Source: Dyella_D sp052115385
GTDB taxonomy: Bacteria; Pseudomonadota; Gammaproteobacteria; Xanthomonadales; Rhodanobacteraceae
Direction of reading: 5' to 3'
Assembly: GCF_052115385.1 (NCBI RefSeq)
Contig: NZ_JBFRGP010000004.1
Location: forward strand, 395,039-459,038
Length of the DNA: 64,000 bases
Within the stretch, counting starts at the first letter, position 1. Every line of letters starts with the position of its first letter. Below the pieces are notes generated by a model, which searched no databases, had not been told where the DNA came from, and was given only the letters and a program-made list of their open reading frames with translations. The position numbers and the translations under genes are program-made. Below are positions 53,531-63,400 of the stretch, in pieces.

Positions 53531-54682
53531 TCAGCCGCGCCGCTTCGCGCCCTGCAGCAGCCGCAGCACGCCGGCACAGGCCAGGATCACCACCGCGCAG
53601 CCCGTCGGTGGCCACCAGTAGCGCGCCTCGCGCAGCAGGCCGGCGCTGGCCAGGAAGCAGGCCGCCAAGGCCACCAGCGCGACCACCCAGGCCGAGCGGA
53701 AGCCGGGCAATCCATACAGCAGGAACGGAAACGCCAGCAGCGCCGCGCCGAGCAGCAGCTGTCCGCTGAAATTCAGCGGCGACAAGGTGCTGTCGCTGCG
53801 TATCGATTCCAGCAGGTTGGCCTGGTATTCGACGCCGGGCATGCGCTCGCTGCCGCCGGAAGCGGAGGTGTCGAGCAGATCGCCCAGGCCCGCGGCGGTG
53901 GCGCCGATCAGCACCCAGCGATCCTTGAGCAGGGCCGGCGGCACGCGTCCTTCGAGCACGTCGACATAAGACACCTGGTCGAAGCTGCCGGCGGGGCCGG
54001 CGAAATGCAGCATGACGTAGTCGTCGCGCAGCCATTGGTAAGGCGAGGCGCTGTCCACGGTCGAGCGGTGCAGGCTGGGCGGGTCGTGTGCCTGTTCGCC
54101 GCGCAGGCCGAAGTCGCGCACCGCCAGCGCCAGCGCCGGCCAATACGGACTGCCCAGTCCGGCGCGCAGATACGCGCCGCGCACTACGCCGTCCTCGTCC
54201 TTGGCTGCGTCCACGTGGCCGAACGCCGCCGCCGCGCTGGCGAGCTGCGGCGTCGGCAGCATTTCCTCCAGCGTGCCGCCGAGATCGGCGGCTTCGGGAA
54301 ACACCGGCATCAGCACGCGGCCGTTGCGCCGCATCGCCTGGGCCAGCACCTGGTCGTTTTCCGGATGGCGCAGGTCGGGTTCGGCCATGGTGATATCCAT
54401 GCCCACCGCGCGCGCGCCGGCTTCGCTGAGGCGGTCCAGCAGGCGCGCGTGGGTGGCGCGCGGCCACGGCCAGTTGCCTAGCGTGGACAGGCTTTTCGGA
54501 TCGATCGCGACGATGGCGACCGCATCGCCGGGGCGGTAGCTCCAATGGCGCATGTGCAGGTCGTAGAAAGCGTTGTCCAGGCGCATGGCCAGGCCGCTGG
54601 CCAGCACCAGGGTGAGCGCCGCCACACCGATCATCCAGCCCAGTGCGCGGGCCAGCAGCGCCATCGGATGGAAGCGCTTCAT
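53531..54682 (-). CDS. CHASE2 sensor protein without output domain
   Basis: The 383-residue protein has an N-terminal membrane segment (about 14-32), then a CHASE2 sensory domain (about 45-285) outside the membrane: VAIVAIDPKSLSTLGNWPWP, GARAVGMDITM and DRWVLIGATAAGLGD are typical. Three C-terminal membrane segments (about 300-375) follow. The usual cyclase, kinase or phosphatase output domain is missing; it ends just after the last segment. Its upstream partner on the strand is the FecR/LysM gene (51 bp), a pairing seen elsewhere. It may report on ligands to that partner. Confidence 0.82.
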   Translation of the reverse strand: MKRFHPMALLARALGWMIGVAALTLVLASGLAMRLDNAFYDLHMRHWSYRPGDAVAIVAIDPKSLSTLGNWPWPRATHARLLDRLSEAGARAVGMDITMAEPDLRHPENDQVLAQAMRRNGRVLMPVFPEAADLGGTLEEMLPTPQLASAAAAFGHVDAAKDEDGVVRGAYLRAGLGSPYWPALALAVRDFGLRGEQAHDPPSLHRSTVDSASPYQWLRDDYVMLHFAGPAGSFDQVSYVDVLEGRVPPALLKDRWVLIGATAAGLGDLLDTSASGGSERMPGVEYQANLLESIRSDSTLSPLNFSGQLLLGAALLAFPFLLYGLPGFRSAWVVALVALAACFLASAGLLREARYWWPPTGCAVVILACAGVLRLLQGAKRRG

Positions 54683-54733
54683 GCGCGGGCGCGCCGTCGC
54701 TGCAACGAAACGACGGCGCGTCCGCTCATTGCG

Positions 54734-56422
54734 TCACAGCGCCAGCCACAGCAGCGCCGCGCCGCCGCCGGCGATCGCCCAGCGGCAGGACACGCAGGAG
54801 ATGCGCGTCTTCTGCGCGGGGCTCCACGGGCCGGCGTAGCCGTCGACATCGATGGTCTGCACGCGCACGTACCACTTGCCGGACTTGAGCTTCTTCAGAT
54901 CCAGCTCCGGCTTGTCGACCGTGGCGTCCACCTCGGGCTTGGCGAACTGCGGATCGCGCGCGAGCTGCACGTGGTAATGCTGGCCGGGCGTGCCGCCGGG
55001 CCAGCTCAGCACCAGGTCGCCGTTCGAGCGTTTCGGCTCGCCCGGTACCGGCACCGGCGGTTCTTCCACCAGCTCGAACGGCAGCGCATGCGTATACGGG
55101 CCGACCTTGCCGCCGCTGTCGCGGCTGGCCACGCGCCAGTAGTAGCGGCCCAGCGGCAGCGCCTGCGGTGCGCGGGTGCCGTCGCCGCGCGCGTTGTCCT
55201 GCTCGGCCAGCACCTGCGCGAACGCCGGGTCGGCGGCGAGCTGCCACCGGTACGACACCGCCTGCACGCTCTCGGTCCAGCGGAATTCGGGGCGCTTGTC
55301 GCGCACCTTGCGGTCAGGCTGCGGCGATACGATCAGCGGCGGCTGCGGCGTGCCGTCGATGGTGACGTGCGGGCAGACCCCGTCGAGTCCTTCCAGCGCG
55401 CCGGCGCCGATGCCGCGCACGCGCACGGCGTAGCTGCCGTCCGGCAGCTCGGGCAGGGTGGCGGTGGCGGTGCTGACCACGCGGTCCAGCAGCAGCGCTT
55501 CGAACTTCTCGTTCGGCGCGATCTGCAGGCGATAGTGCTCGGCGCCGGCCAGGGCCGGCCACTGCAGTTCGACCGGAAACTGGTTGACCGCGCCGCTCGG
55601 GCAGGCGATCGCCGGCGCGGGCAGCAGATCCTGCGGCTGGCCCGGTGCGGCGCCATCGGCGGTAGCCACGCCGCGGCCGGATTTCACCAGCACGTGGCGC
55701 TTCTCGCCGCCGACGTCCACCTTGCCGCCGACCACTTCGGTCCGTGCGGCGCCGCCCTCGGGGTCGGCGACCACGCGGAAATGGGTGCCGCGCACGCTGG
55801 AGATGGTGCCGGGCGTGGACACGCTGAAGCGCGCCGCGCTGCCGGTGAGCGGATGCACGTCGCTGTTGACGCGCCCGCGCTGCAGGCGCAGGCGCGTATC
55901 GACCATGCCGGTATCGCCATAGGCGCTGAGGCGGTCGAGCGCCAGCTCGCTATTGGCCTGCACCAGCACGCGCGAGCCGTCGGCGAATTCCAGCGTGAGG
56001 CTGGTGTCGTTGCCGGTGCTCAGGCTGGCGCCGTAGCCGAAGCTCATGCCGGCCTTCACCGGCACCGGCGTGGCGCTGTCCGGCAGTTTCGCGGTGGCCT
56101 CGCCGATCACCGCCACCACCTTGGCCTTGGCCGGCTCCAGGCGCAGCCAGGCGACCGGAATGTTGAGGGTCATGCCAGGCGGCAAATGCAGGGGATCGGC
56201 GACATGGTTGTAGTCCTGCAGCTTCTGCCACGGGACATCGGACTTCAGGTAACGGGCGGCCAGGTCCCAGATGTTGTCCTTGGGACGTACGCGGTAGGTC
56301 CAGTCGGACGACGACGGCGCGGCCTGCGCCAAGCAAGCGAAGGCCAGCAAGATGGCAAATACGAACGGGGCGGTGCACCAACGGCGCTTGAGCCTGGGCC
56401 GCCCCCAAACCCTGTATGTCAT
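54734..56422 (-). CDS. FecR and LysM domain envelope protein
   Basis: The 562-residue exported protein has a signal peptide (about 17-35), a LysM-like region (about 42-92, YRVRPKDNIWDLAARYLKSD then NIPVAWL) for peptidoglycan, and a FecR domain (about 100-230, with FADGSRVLVQANSELALD and TPGTISSVRGTHFRVV). Several fibronectin-III-like repeats (about 280-540) follow, then a short hydrophobic C-terminus. In this setting FecR is not obviously tied to an iron-sigma system; it usually pairs with CHASE2 proteins. It could sense or build envelope state. A gagg site precedes the ATG. Confidence 0.8.
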   Translation of the reverse strand: MTYRVWGRPRLKRRWCTAPFVFAILLAFACLAQAAPSSSDWTYRVRPKDNIWDLAARYLKSDVPWQKLQDYNHVADPLHLPPGMTLNIPVAWLRLEPAKAKVVAVIGEATAKLPDSATPVPVKAGMSFGYGASLSTGNDTSLTLEFADGSRVLVQANSELALDRLSAYGDTGMVDTRLRLQRGRVNSDVHPLTGSAARFSVSTPGTISSVRGTHFRVVADPEGGAARTEVVGGKVDVGGEKRHVLVKSGRGVATADGAAPGQPQDLLPAPAIACPSGAVNQFPVELQWPALAGAEHYRLQIAPNEKFEALLLDRVVSTATATLPELPDGSYAVRVRGIGAGALEGLDGVCPHVTIDGTPQPPLIVSPQPDRKVRDKRPEFRWTESVQAVSYRWQLAADPAFAQVLAEQDNARGDGTRAPQALPLGRYYWRVASRDSGGKVGPYTHALPFELVEEPPVPVPGEPKRSNGDLVLSWPGGTPGQHYHVQLARDPQFAKPEVDATVDKPELDLKKLKSGKWYVRVQTIDVDGYAGPWSPAQKTRISCVSCRWAIAGGGAALLWLAL

Positions 56423-56554
56423 GGGAAAACCTCTTTCCTGTTGCGCCCCCTGACGCTCTCCGCGCGGTCCCTCCGGGTCGATGGATCGTCCAGAAAACCA
56501 TCTGCCCGTGCGGATTCAGACAAGTCCTATTGTCGCGGACGCTTGCGAAAATAG

Positions 56555-59146
56555 CTAACCAACCCGTTGATCGGCCGGCCGCTGGTTCAGTTTGGTGAGC
56601 AGCGCCTCCACCTCGGCCGCATAGCCGGACAGGCGCGGCAGGGTGTCCGCGGCGTCGGGACCGTGCAGGGCTTCGAGCAACTGCCGGCCCTGGTCCAGCA
56701 ACGGACCGTCGTCGAACAACTGCAGCGCGCCCAGCAGCCGATGCAGGCTGAGCGCGGCGGCGGCCGGGTCGGCGTGCGCTACGCTGCGCCGCAGTTCGCC
56801 CAGGTCGTCATGGCTGGCGCTGGTGAAGGCGCGCAGCATGTCCGAATACAGCGCGGGCCCGTCCTCGGCCTCGGCCATGCCGACCAGCGGCGCGCCGCGG
56901 CCCGGGCGTGCGGCGCCCGCGGCCGTCGCGGGCGTGCCATTCCCCGGCAGCCAGCGATCCAGCATCTGGCTCAGCGGCAGCAACTGCAGCGGCTTGGCCA
57001 GCACGTCGTCCATGCCGGCCTCGCGCACCCGCACGGCTTCGCCGGCCAGCGCGTTGGCGGTCATCGCGATGATCGGCAGGCGCCGCGCGGCCCCGCTTTG
57101 CGCCTCGTGCCGGCGCCAGTTCGTCGCCAGCTCGTAGCCGCTCAGTCCGGGCATGTTGCAGTCGGTCAGCAGCAGGGCGTAGTCGTGGCCCGACAGCGCG
57201 TCGAAGGCGTCGGCGCCGTTGTCCACCACCTCGCAGTCCAGCCCGAGCACGGCGAGCTGGCGCTGGATCAGCTGCTGGCTCACCGGATGATCTTCGGCGA
57301 CCAGGATGCAGCCGCGGTGCGAGGGCAGCGCAGCAGGCGCAGCCGGGGCCGGCGCTGCTGCTTCGGATGTCGTGGGCAACGGCGGATACGTCTCGTCGCG
57401 CAGCTCCAGCACACCCAGGCAGGCCCGCAGCAGCGCCTGCCAGCGCAGCGGGTTGGCGCTGAGCAGCCAGCGCTCGTCGCGCCGCTCGGTGCCGCCGGAG
57501 GGCATCGCTTCTTCGGTCACCGCCACCACATGCGAGCTGATCCGCGTCTCGCTGTCGCGGTCGGCCGGATCGACGAACAGCAGGCTCGCCGCCATGCCGG
57601 CGCGCAAGGCTTGCTCCGGCGGCGCCAGTTCCACCGTCATGCCCAGCGATTTCAGCTGTTCGCCCACCGCCGTGGCGAGGTCCGGCGCGGCGAGCCGCAC
57701 CACGGCGTGGCGTCCGCGCAACGAGGCCGGCGTAGCCGTTTCGCGCCGCGCTACCGGCAGGCGCACGTCGAACGCCACGGTGGTGCCGGCGCCGGGCGTG
57801 CTGTCGAGTTCGACGGTGCCGTCCATCAGCGTGGCGAGGTGCCGGCAGATCGCCAGGCCCAGGCCGGTGCCGCCGTAGCGGCGGCTGGTCGAGGCTTCCG
57901 CCTGGGTGAAGGGATTGAACAGATGCGCCTGCTTGTCCTTCGGAATGCCGATGCCGGTATCGCTCACGCTGATGCGCAACTGCTGCCGCGCACCGTCGTC
58001 GCCAAGCACCACCAGGCGCACCGACACGCTGCCGCGCTCGGTGAACTTGGTGGCATTGCTCAACAGGTTCAGCAGGATCTGCCGCAGGCGCACGCTGTCG
58101 CCGCGCAGGCTTCCGGCGACGGTGGCGTCCACCGCCAGGCGGATCGCCAGGCCCTTGGCCTGCGCCCGCGCCGCCATCACGCTGACCACGTTGTCGGCCA
58201 GCACGCGCGGGTCGAACGCGCTGTCGTCCAGGCGCAGGTCGCCGGCTTCGAGCTTGGAGAAATCCAGGATGTCGTTGAGCACCTGCAGCAGCACGCCGGC
58301 GGAGTCTTCCACCGCGCGCAGCAGTTCGCGCTGCTCGGCATTGATCGGCGTGCGGCCGAGCAGCTCGAGCATGCCGATCACGCCGTTCATCGGCGTGCGG
58401 ATCTCGTGGCTCATGGTGGCGAGGAAATCGGCCTTGGCCTTGGACGCCCGCTCGGCCACGTCGCGCGCGATGCGCAACGCTTCGTTGCGTGCATTGAGTT
58501 CGGTGGTGTCGATGAAATAGCCGGCCAGGCTGAGCCGGCCTTCCGGCAGCGCGCGTGGCGCCAGCATGGCGTGGATCCAGCGCAGGCCTTCGGCGCCGAA
58601 CGCGCGGAAGTCGAGCGAGCGTGGCGCCGGGTCGCCGCTGATCGGCGAGATCAGCGCGAGGAAGGCGTCCACGTCGTCCGGATGGACGCGCTCCTTCAGC
58701 GGCCGCTCCTGCAGCACGTCGCCGTCGCGCAGCAGCTCGCGCGCGTCCAGGCCGAACAGCGCCTGCACGTCGCCGGCGGAGAACGTCACGTGGCGCGTGC
58801 CATCGGCATCGCGCAGCAGGGTGAACACCACCACCGGGATGTGCTGCACCACTTCGCGCAGCCCCTTGTCGGCGCTGCGCGCGGCGCGCTCGGCGGCGAG
58901 TTCGCTTTCAAGCTGCCGCAGCTGCTCCGCCTGGTGGTGCAGCCGCCAGGCCAGCGCCATCGCGGCCACCGCCACCAGGATCAGCAGCCCGGCCAGCATC
59001 AGGGTCGCGCCGGTGACCGGTACGGCCTGGTTGTCTATCCATATGTTGTCGACCCGCATGTTGTCGACCCAGGTGAAGGCGAGCGCGGCGGCAGCCGGCC
59101 GGGACAACGCGAGCCTGGAACGAAGACGGCGAAGCTTGGTGGGCAT
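56555..59146 (-). CDS. Hybrid sensor histidine kinase (PAS-HisKA-HATPase-REC-HPt)
   Basis: The protein is 863 residues from the ATG at 59146, which has aggaacgcc upstream; longer starts (59272, 59398) are possible but overlap the divergent regulator's 5' end. One N-terminal membrane segment (about 45-70) precedes a PAS domain (about 100-215). HisKA has H247 (SHEIRTPMNG), and the ATPase has N364 (NLLSNATKF), DTGIGIP and GGTGLGL, all intact. A receiver has D662 (LLLTDCNMPG). A C-terminal HPt-like domain has H802 (LHRLLGALQLF). It can thus carry a full phosphorelay, and its likely output is the divergent RcsB-like regulator. Confidence 0.85.
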   Translation of the reverse strand: MPTKLRRLRSRLALSRPAAAALAFTWVDNMRVDNIWIDNQAVPVTGATLMLAGLLILVAVAAMALAWRLHHQAEQLRQLESELAAERAARSADKGLREVVQHIPVVVFTLLRDADGTRHVTFSAGDVQALFGLDARELLRDGDVLQERPLKERVHPDDVDAFLALISPISGDPAPRSLDFRAFGAEGLRWIHAMLAPRALPEGRLSLAGYFIDTTELNARNEALRIARDVAERASKAKADFLATMSHEIRTPMNGVIGMLELLGRTPINAEQRELLRAVEDSAGVLLQVLNDILDFSKLEAGDLRLDDSAFDPRVLADNVVSVMAARAQAKGLAIRLAVDATVAGSLRGDSVRLRQILLNLLSNATKFTERGSVSVRLVVLGDDGARQQLRISVSDTGIGIPKDKQAHLFNPFTQAEASTSRRYGGTGLGLAICRHLATLMDGTVELDSTPGAGTTVAFDVRLPVARRETATPASLRGRHAVVRLAAPDLATAVGEQLKSLGMTVELAPPEQALRAGMAASLLFVDPADRDSETRISSHVVAVTEEAMPSGGTERRDERWLLSANPLRWQALLRACLGVLELRDETYPPLPTTSEAAAPAPAAPAALPSHRGCILVAEDHPVSQQLIQRQLAVLGLDCEVVDNGADAFDALSGHDYALLLTDCNMPGLSGYELATNWRRHEAQSGAARRLPIIAMTANALAGEAVRVREAGMDDVLAKPLQLLPLSQMLDRWLPGNGTPATAAGAARPGRGAPLVGMAEAEDGPALYSDMLRAFTSASHDDLGELRRSVAHADPAAAALSLHRLLGALQLFDDGPLLDQGRQLLEALHGPDAADTLPRLSGYAAEVEALLTKLNQRPADQRVG

Positions 59147-59371
59147 GGCGTTCCTGGGCGACGCGGTGGCGAGCGGGTGCGCGGCAAGCGCGCCGGCAAC
59201 CGGCGGCCTGCTCTGGTGGCGATACTCCCCGTGGCGCAGGCGGCCGGTGTCCATGTCCCGCTGCGCGTTCATGCTACTGTTGCCGCCGTTCCGGTACAAA
59301 CCGGACGGACCGGTCGGGGGGAGCCCGCCGGGGCAGTTGGCAAGGGGGTTACCCAGGCAAGGCAGGGCACG

Positions 59372-59992
59372 TTGCGGGTCATCATTTCCGACGATCATCC
59401 TGTCGTACTGATGGGATTGAAGGCAGCCCTGCAGGGCTATGGCGATCGCTTCCACATCGTGGGCGAAGCGCGTAGCGGCAAGGAGCTGTTCGCGCTGCTC
59501 GAACGCGAGCCCTGCGACCTGCTGATCACCGACTTCGCCATGCCCGGCGAAAACCCCGACGAAGACGGCCTGGCCATGCTCGCCCGCGTGCGCGAACACT
59601 GGCCGCAGCTACCCGTGCTCGTACTCACCATGCTCAGCAACCCCGCCCTGGTGCAGGGCATGCTCGGCGCCGGCGTGCGCGGCGTGGTGGACAAGATGGC
59701 GATGACCCGCGAGCTGATGCTCGCCATCGACGTGATCAAGGCCGGCCGCGTGTACTTGAGCGAGCGCACCCGCCGCCAGCTCGAAGGCGGCGACGAAACC
59801 GGCGCGCTGTCGCCGCGCGAGGCCGAGGTGGTGCGCTTCCTGGCCCAGGGCGTGACCGTGTCCGAGATCGCCCGCCGCACCGGGCGCAGCGTCAAGACCA
59901 TCAGCCAGCAGAAGCGCGACGCCATGCGCAAGCTCGGCCTGGAAGGCGACAAGCAGCTGTTCGATTACGCCCGTTCCAACGGGCTGCTGTAG
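59372..59992 (+). CDS. RcsB-like response regulator divergent from the hybrid kinase
   Basis: The 206-residue regulator has a receiver domain with phospho-acceptor D54 (LLITDFAMPGENPDEDG) and D7/D8. The RcsB-like receiver loop GENPDEDG and the helix-turn-helix (LSPREAEVVRFLAQGVTVSE, then RSVKTISQQKRDAM) strongly match the regulator at 52177. The TTG start at 59372 is used because no ATG or GTG fits the family start (MRVIISDDHPVVLMG). It is divergent from the kinase and upstream of the adhesin gene, so it may control the adhesin. Confidence 0.82.
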   Translation: MRVIISDDHPVVLMGLKAALQGYGDRFHIVGEARSGKELFALLEREPCDLLITDFAMPGENPDEDGLAMLARVREHWPQLPVLVLTMLSNPALVQGMLGAGVRGVVDKMAMTRELMLAIDVIKAGRVYLSERTRRQLEGGDETGALSPREAEVVRFLAQGVTVSEIARRTGRSVKTISQQKRDAMRKLGLEGDKQLFDYARSNGLL

Positions 59993-60488
59993 TCCATTCC
60001 CCCAGAGAAGTTTTCACCCGGGCCATTCCCAAGGGCCGGCGCGCTGTCGCGCCTGGAATCCGGGCGCGGTCATCTAGCACGCTGTTTCGCTCTATTACGT
60101 GACTTAAAGCACAGTTTCCTATCACTAGGACTTTTCTGATTCAAAGCGTGCGCTATATCACCAAAATATGCCCTACCAAGTGCGACGGGGCACGTCCGCT
60201 TCTTTCGGGCTCACCGCCCGCCCCGTGCCGCACCCGGTTTCCCGCACACCAAGGATGTGTGTGTGTCGGCGAGGTAACGCTGGCGGTACTCAGGCACTAG
60301 CCCCCTGGCGCCTGAGTGCCGGGATCTCGTTTCGACGGGGGTCCACGGGGTAGGCGAACCATTACCGAACCGGTCGCTGGGCGTTCCGCCCGGCGCGGCC
60401 CAATGCGGCCTCGCGCACCCCGCTTTCCAGGCGATGAGGTGATCCGCGCCATGCGCGGCGCCTCCCAATGGGTGCGCGAGAGGAAGTC
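59993..60488. other. Long leader upstream of the adhesin
   Basis: 496 bp without a gene. A lower-GC patch (about 60090-60170) probably holds the adhesin promoter, with a TATAT-like -10 at about 60154. A hairpin (actcaggc at 60288-60295 pairing with gcctgagt at 60310-60317) lies in the untranslated leader, which would be about 320 nt long. It did not match any riboswitch consensus I could recall. Confidence 0.5.
60117..60130. promoter_or_regulatory. TCCTA-N4-TAGGA palindrome upstream of the adhesin
   Basis: Sequence tcctatcactagga forms inverted TCCTA/TAGGA halves spaced by four bases, like sites bound by RcsB or BvgA-type NarL regulators. It is about 30 bp upstream of the candidate -10, a usual activator position. 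Confidence 0.35.
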
Positions 60489-63400
60489 ATGAACAAGATC
60501 TTCAGCAAGGTGTGGAATCGTTCGCTGGGCCAGCTCGTGGTCGCATCGGAACTGGCCACCGGCCGGCACGGCAACGGCGGCAACGCAGCCGGCGGCCCGG
60601 CTTCGGCCGGCCTCAAACTCGGCACGCTGGCGGCCGCACTGGCCGCGGTAGTGCAGTTCTGGCCGTCGGCGGCCCTGGCCAATACCTACAACTCCAGCCA
60701 GAGCTGCACCACGGGCAGCAGCGGCGCGGTCGGCCGGATCAATCCCGGCACGACTTCGGCCTATGCGGTGGACGGCAGCGGCACCTATTCCAACGTCGCC
60801 GGCTGTAACGCAAGCGGCAACGGCTATACCGGCGTGACCGTCTATGGCGCGTTCGCCCAGGCCAACGGCAACGGCGCATCGGTCTACGGCATCCAGAGCT
60901 CCGCCTCGGCGTGGGGCACTGCCATGGGTCTGGAGACGGTAGCTTCCGGCACCGGCAGCACCGCGTTGGGCTTCGGCAGCAATGCCACCGCGCTCAACTC
61001 GGTGGCGATCGGCGGTGCCGGCGGCAATGGCACCACGCCGTTGTCGGTGGCCAATTCCACCACGGCATCGGGTGCAGGCGCCGTGGCGATCGGCAGCAAC
61101 GGCAGCAGGGGCGCGCAGGCTGCGTCTTCGGATGGCATCGCGATCGGTGGACAGTCCTCGGTAGCTTCGAGCGCCACCTCTGGCGTCGCGGTGGGCCGCG
61201 GCTCCTCGGTGTCGGCCGCCTTCGGCCTGGCCGCGGGCGATGCTGCCACGGCGGGCAGCAACGCGGTGGCGATCGGTAAGAGCGCCAATGCAGGCACGAC
61301 CGATTCCGTCGCCATCGGTAATGGTGCCGGGGTCGCGGGCACCGGCTCCATCGCCATCGGCAAGGGCGCTTCGGCGCTGGGCGGCAGCGTCGACATCAAT
61401 GCCATCGCCATCGGCGTGGGCGCCACCAGCTATGGCCAGAGCTTCGCGCTGGGCACCGGCGCGAATGCCGACCAGAGCGGCTTCGCGCAACAGAACAGCG
61501 GCGTGGCGATCGGCGCCAGCGCCAGCACCAGCAACAACACCACGCGCGGCCTTGCACTCGGCAGCGGCGCCACGGTCGACGCCAGCACGGTGATCGACGC
61601 CGGCATGGCGCTGGGCGCCAGCGCCAAGGCCTCCGCCAACAACGCCATGGCGCTGGGCACCACCGCCAATGCCTACGGCAACAACTCGATCGCGCAAGGC
61701 ACCAATGCGGTGGCCGGCGTAAACGGCACGCCCGCAACGGCCAACGACATTGCGCTGGGTAATGGCGCCAAGGCGACGGGCGGCAATTCGGTGGCGACGG
61801 GCGCATCCGCACTCGCCAACGCGGCCGGTGCCGTGGCACTGGGTGGCAATGCCACCGCCGGCGCGAGCGCGCAAGCGACCGATGCGATCGCCATCGGCGG
61901 CCAGTCTTCCGTTGCCGCGGGTGCCAGCTCAGGCATGGCACTCGGCCGCGGCGCCAGCGTGACGGCCGCCTTCGGCCTCGCCGCGGGCGATGCCGCCAGT
62001 GCGGCCGGCAGCGCCATCGCGCTCGGCAAGGGCGCCAAGGCCACCGGTTCTCAGAGCATCAGCATCGGCACCGGCAATACGGTGAGCGGCAACAACTCCG
62101 GCGCGATCGGCGACCCGAGCGTCATCACCGGCACCGGCTCGTACTCGCTGGGCAACAACAACACCATCAATGCCAACAACGCCTTCGTGGTGGGCAACAA
62201 CGTCACCATCGCCAGCGGCCTGGATGGCGCGGTGGCCTTGGGCAACAACACTACCGTGGCGGCGTCCAATCCCACCGCCAACGCCACCATCAACGGCACC
62301 ACCTACGGCTTCGCCGGCACCGCGCCCGCCGCGGGCGGCGTGGTGAGCGTGGGCGCCTCGGGGGCCGAGCGCCAGGTCACCAACGTGGCCGCCGGTCGCC
62401 TCAGCGGGACCAGCACCGACGCCATCAACGGCAGCCAGCTGTTCGCCACCAACCAGGCGGTGGGCACGCTCGGCACCACCGTGACCAATCTCGGCAACTC
62501 CACCGCCAGCACCCTTGGCGGTGGCGCCACCTACAACAGCGGCACCGGCACGATCAGCGGCTTCAGCCAGCCGATCAATCCGGTCAGCACGGTCGGCGCC
62601 GTCGGCGCACCGGTCAATCAGAGCACCGTTGCCGGCGCGCTCGGTGCGCTGAACAACAACGTGGCCAATACCGCGAGCATCGCGGTGAAGTACGACGCGG
62701 CCGGCGGCAACACCATCACGCTCGGTGCCACCGGCGGCAGCGGCGCGCCCGCGGCTGGGGTCAAGATCACCAACCTGACCGCGGCGACGCTTGGCGCCAC
62801 CAGCACGGATGCCGTGAACGGCTCGCAGCTGTATGCCACCAACCAGCAGGTCAGCCAGAACACGACGAACATCGCCAACAACACCACGGCGATCACCAAT
62901 CTTGGCAATCAAACCACCACCAACACCAACAACATCACCTCGCTGAAGCAGGACGCGTTGCAGTGGAACAGCACGCTCGGCGCCTACGACGCCAGCCACG
63001 GCAGCGCTTCGCCGCAGAAGATCAGCAACGTCGGCGCGGGTGCGTTGTCCTCGACCAGCACCGATGCGGTGAACGGTTCGCAGCTCAATGCCACCAACCA
63101 GAACGTCAGCAACGTCGCCAACAACCTGACCAGCCTGACCAACAACGTGACCAACGGTACGGTCGGTCCCGTGCAGCAGACGGGGCAGGCCAACCGGCTG
63201 GCGCTGGTGGCGCCGGGCGCTAGCGGCGCAGCACCGGGTGCGGCACAGCAGCTGAGCAACGTGGCGGCCGGCGTGGCATCGACCGACGCAGTCAACGTCA
63301 GTCAGCTCAGCAGCGCGACCAGCGGCGTGACCACGGCGGGTGTGAACTTCGCCGGCAACGACAACAGCGCCGGCAGCGTGCATCGCGATCTTGGCCAGAC

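Noticed and set aside
56567..59371. Very long plus-strand frame upstream of the regulator at 59372
   Set aside because: It mirrors the hybrid kinase on the reverse strand; only the part from the TTG at 59372 matches a response regulator.
60240..60480. Possible cyclic-di-GMP or other riboswitch in the adhesin leader
   Set aside because: A hairpin exists, but the conserved core motifs of the riboswitch classes I know were not found.
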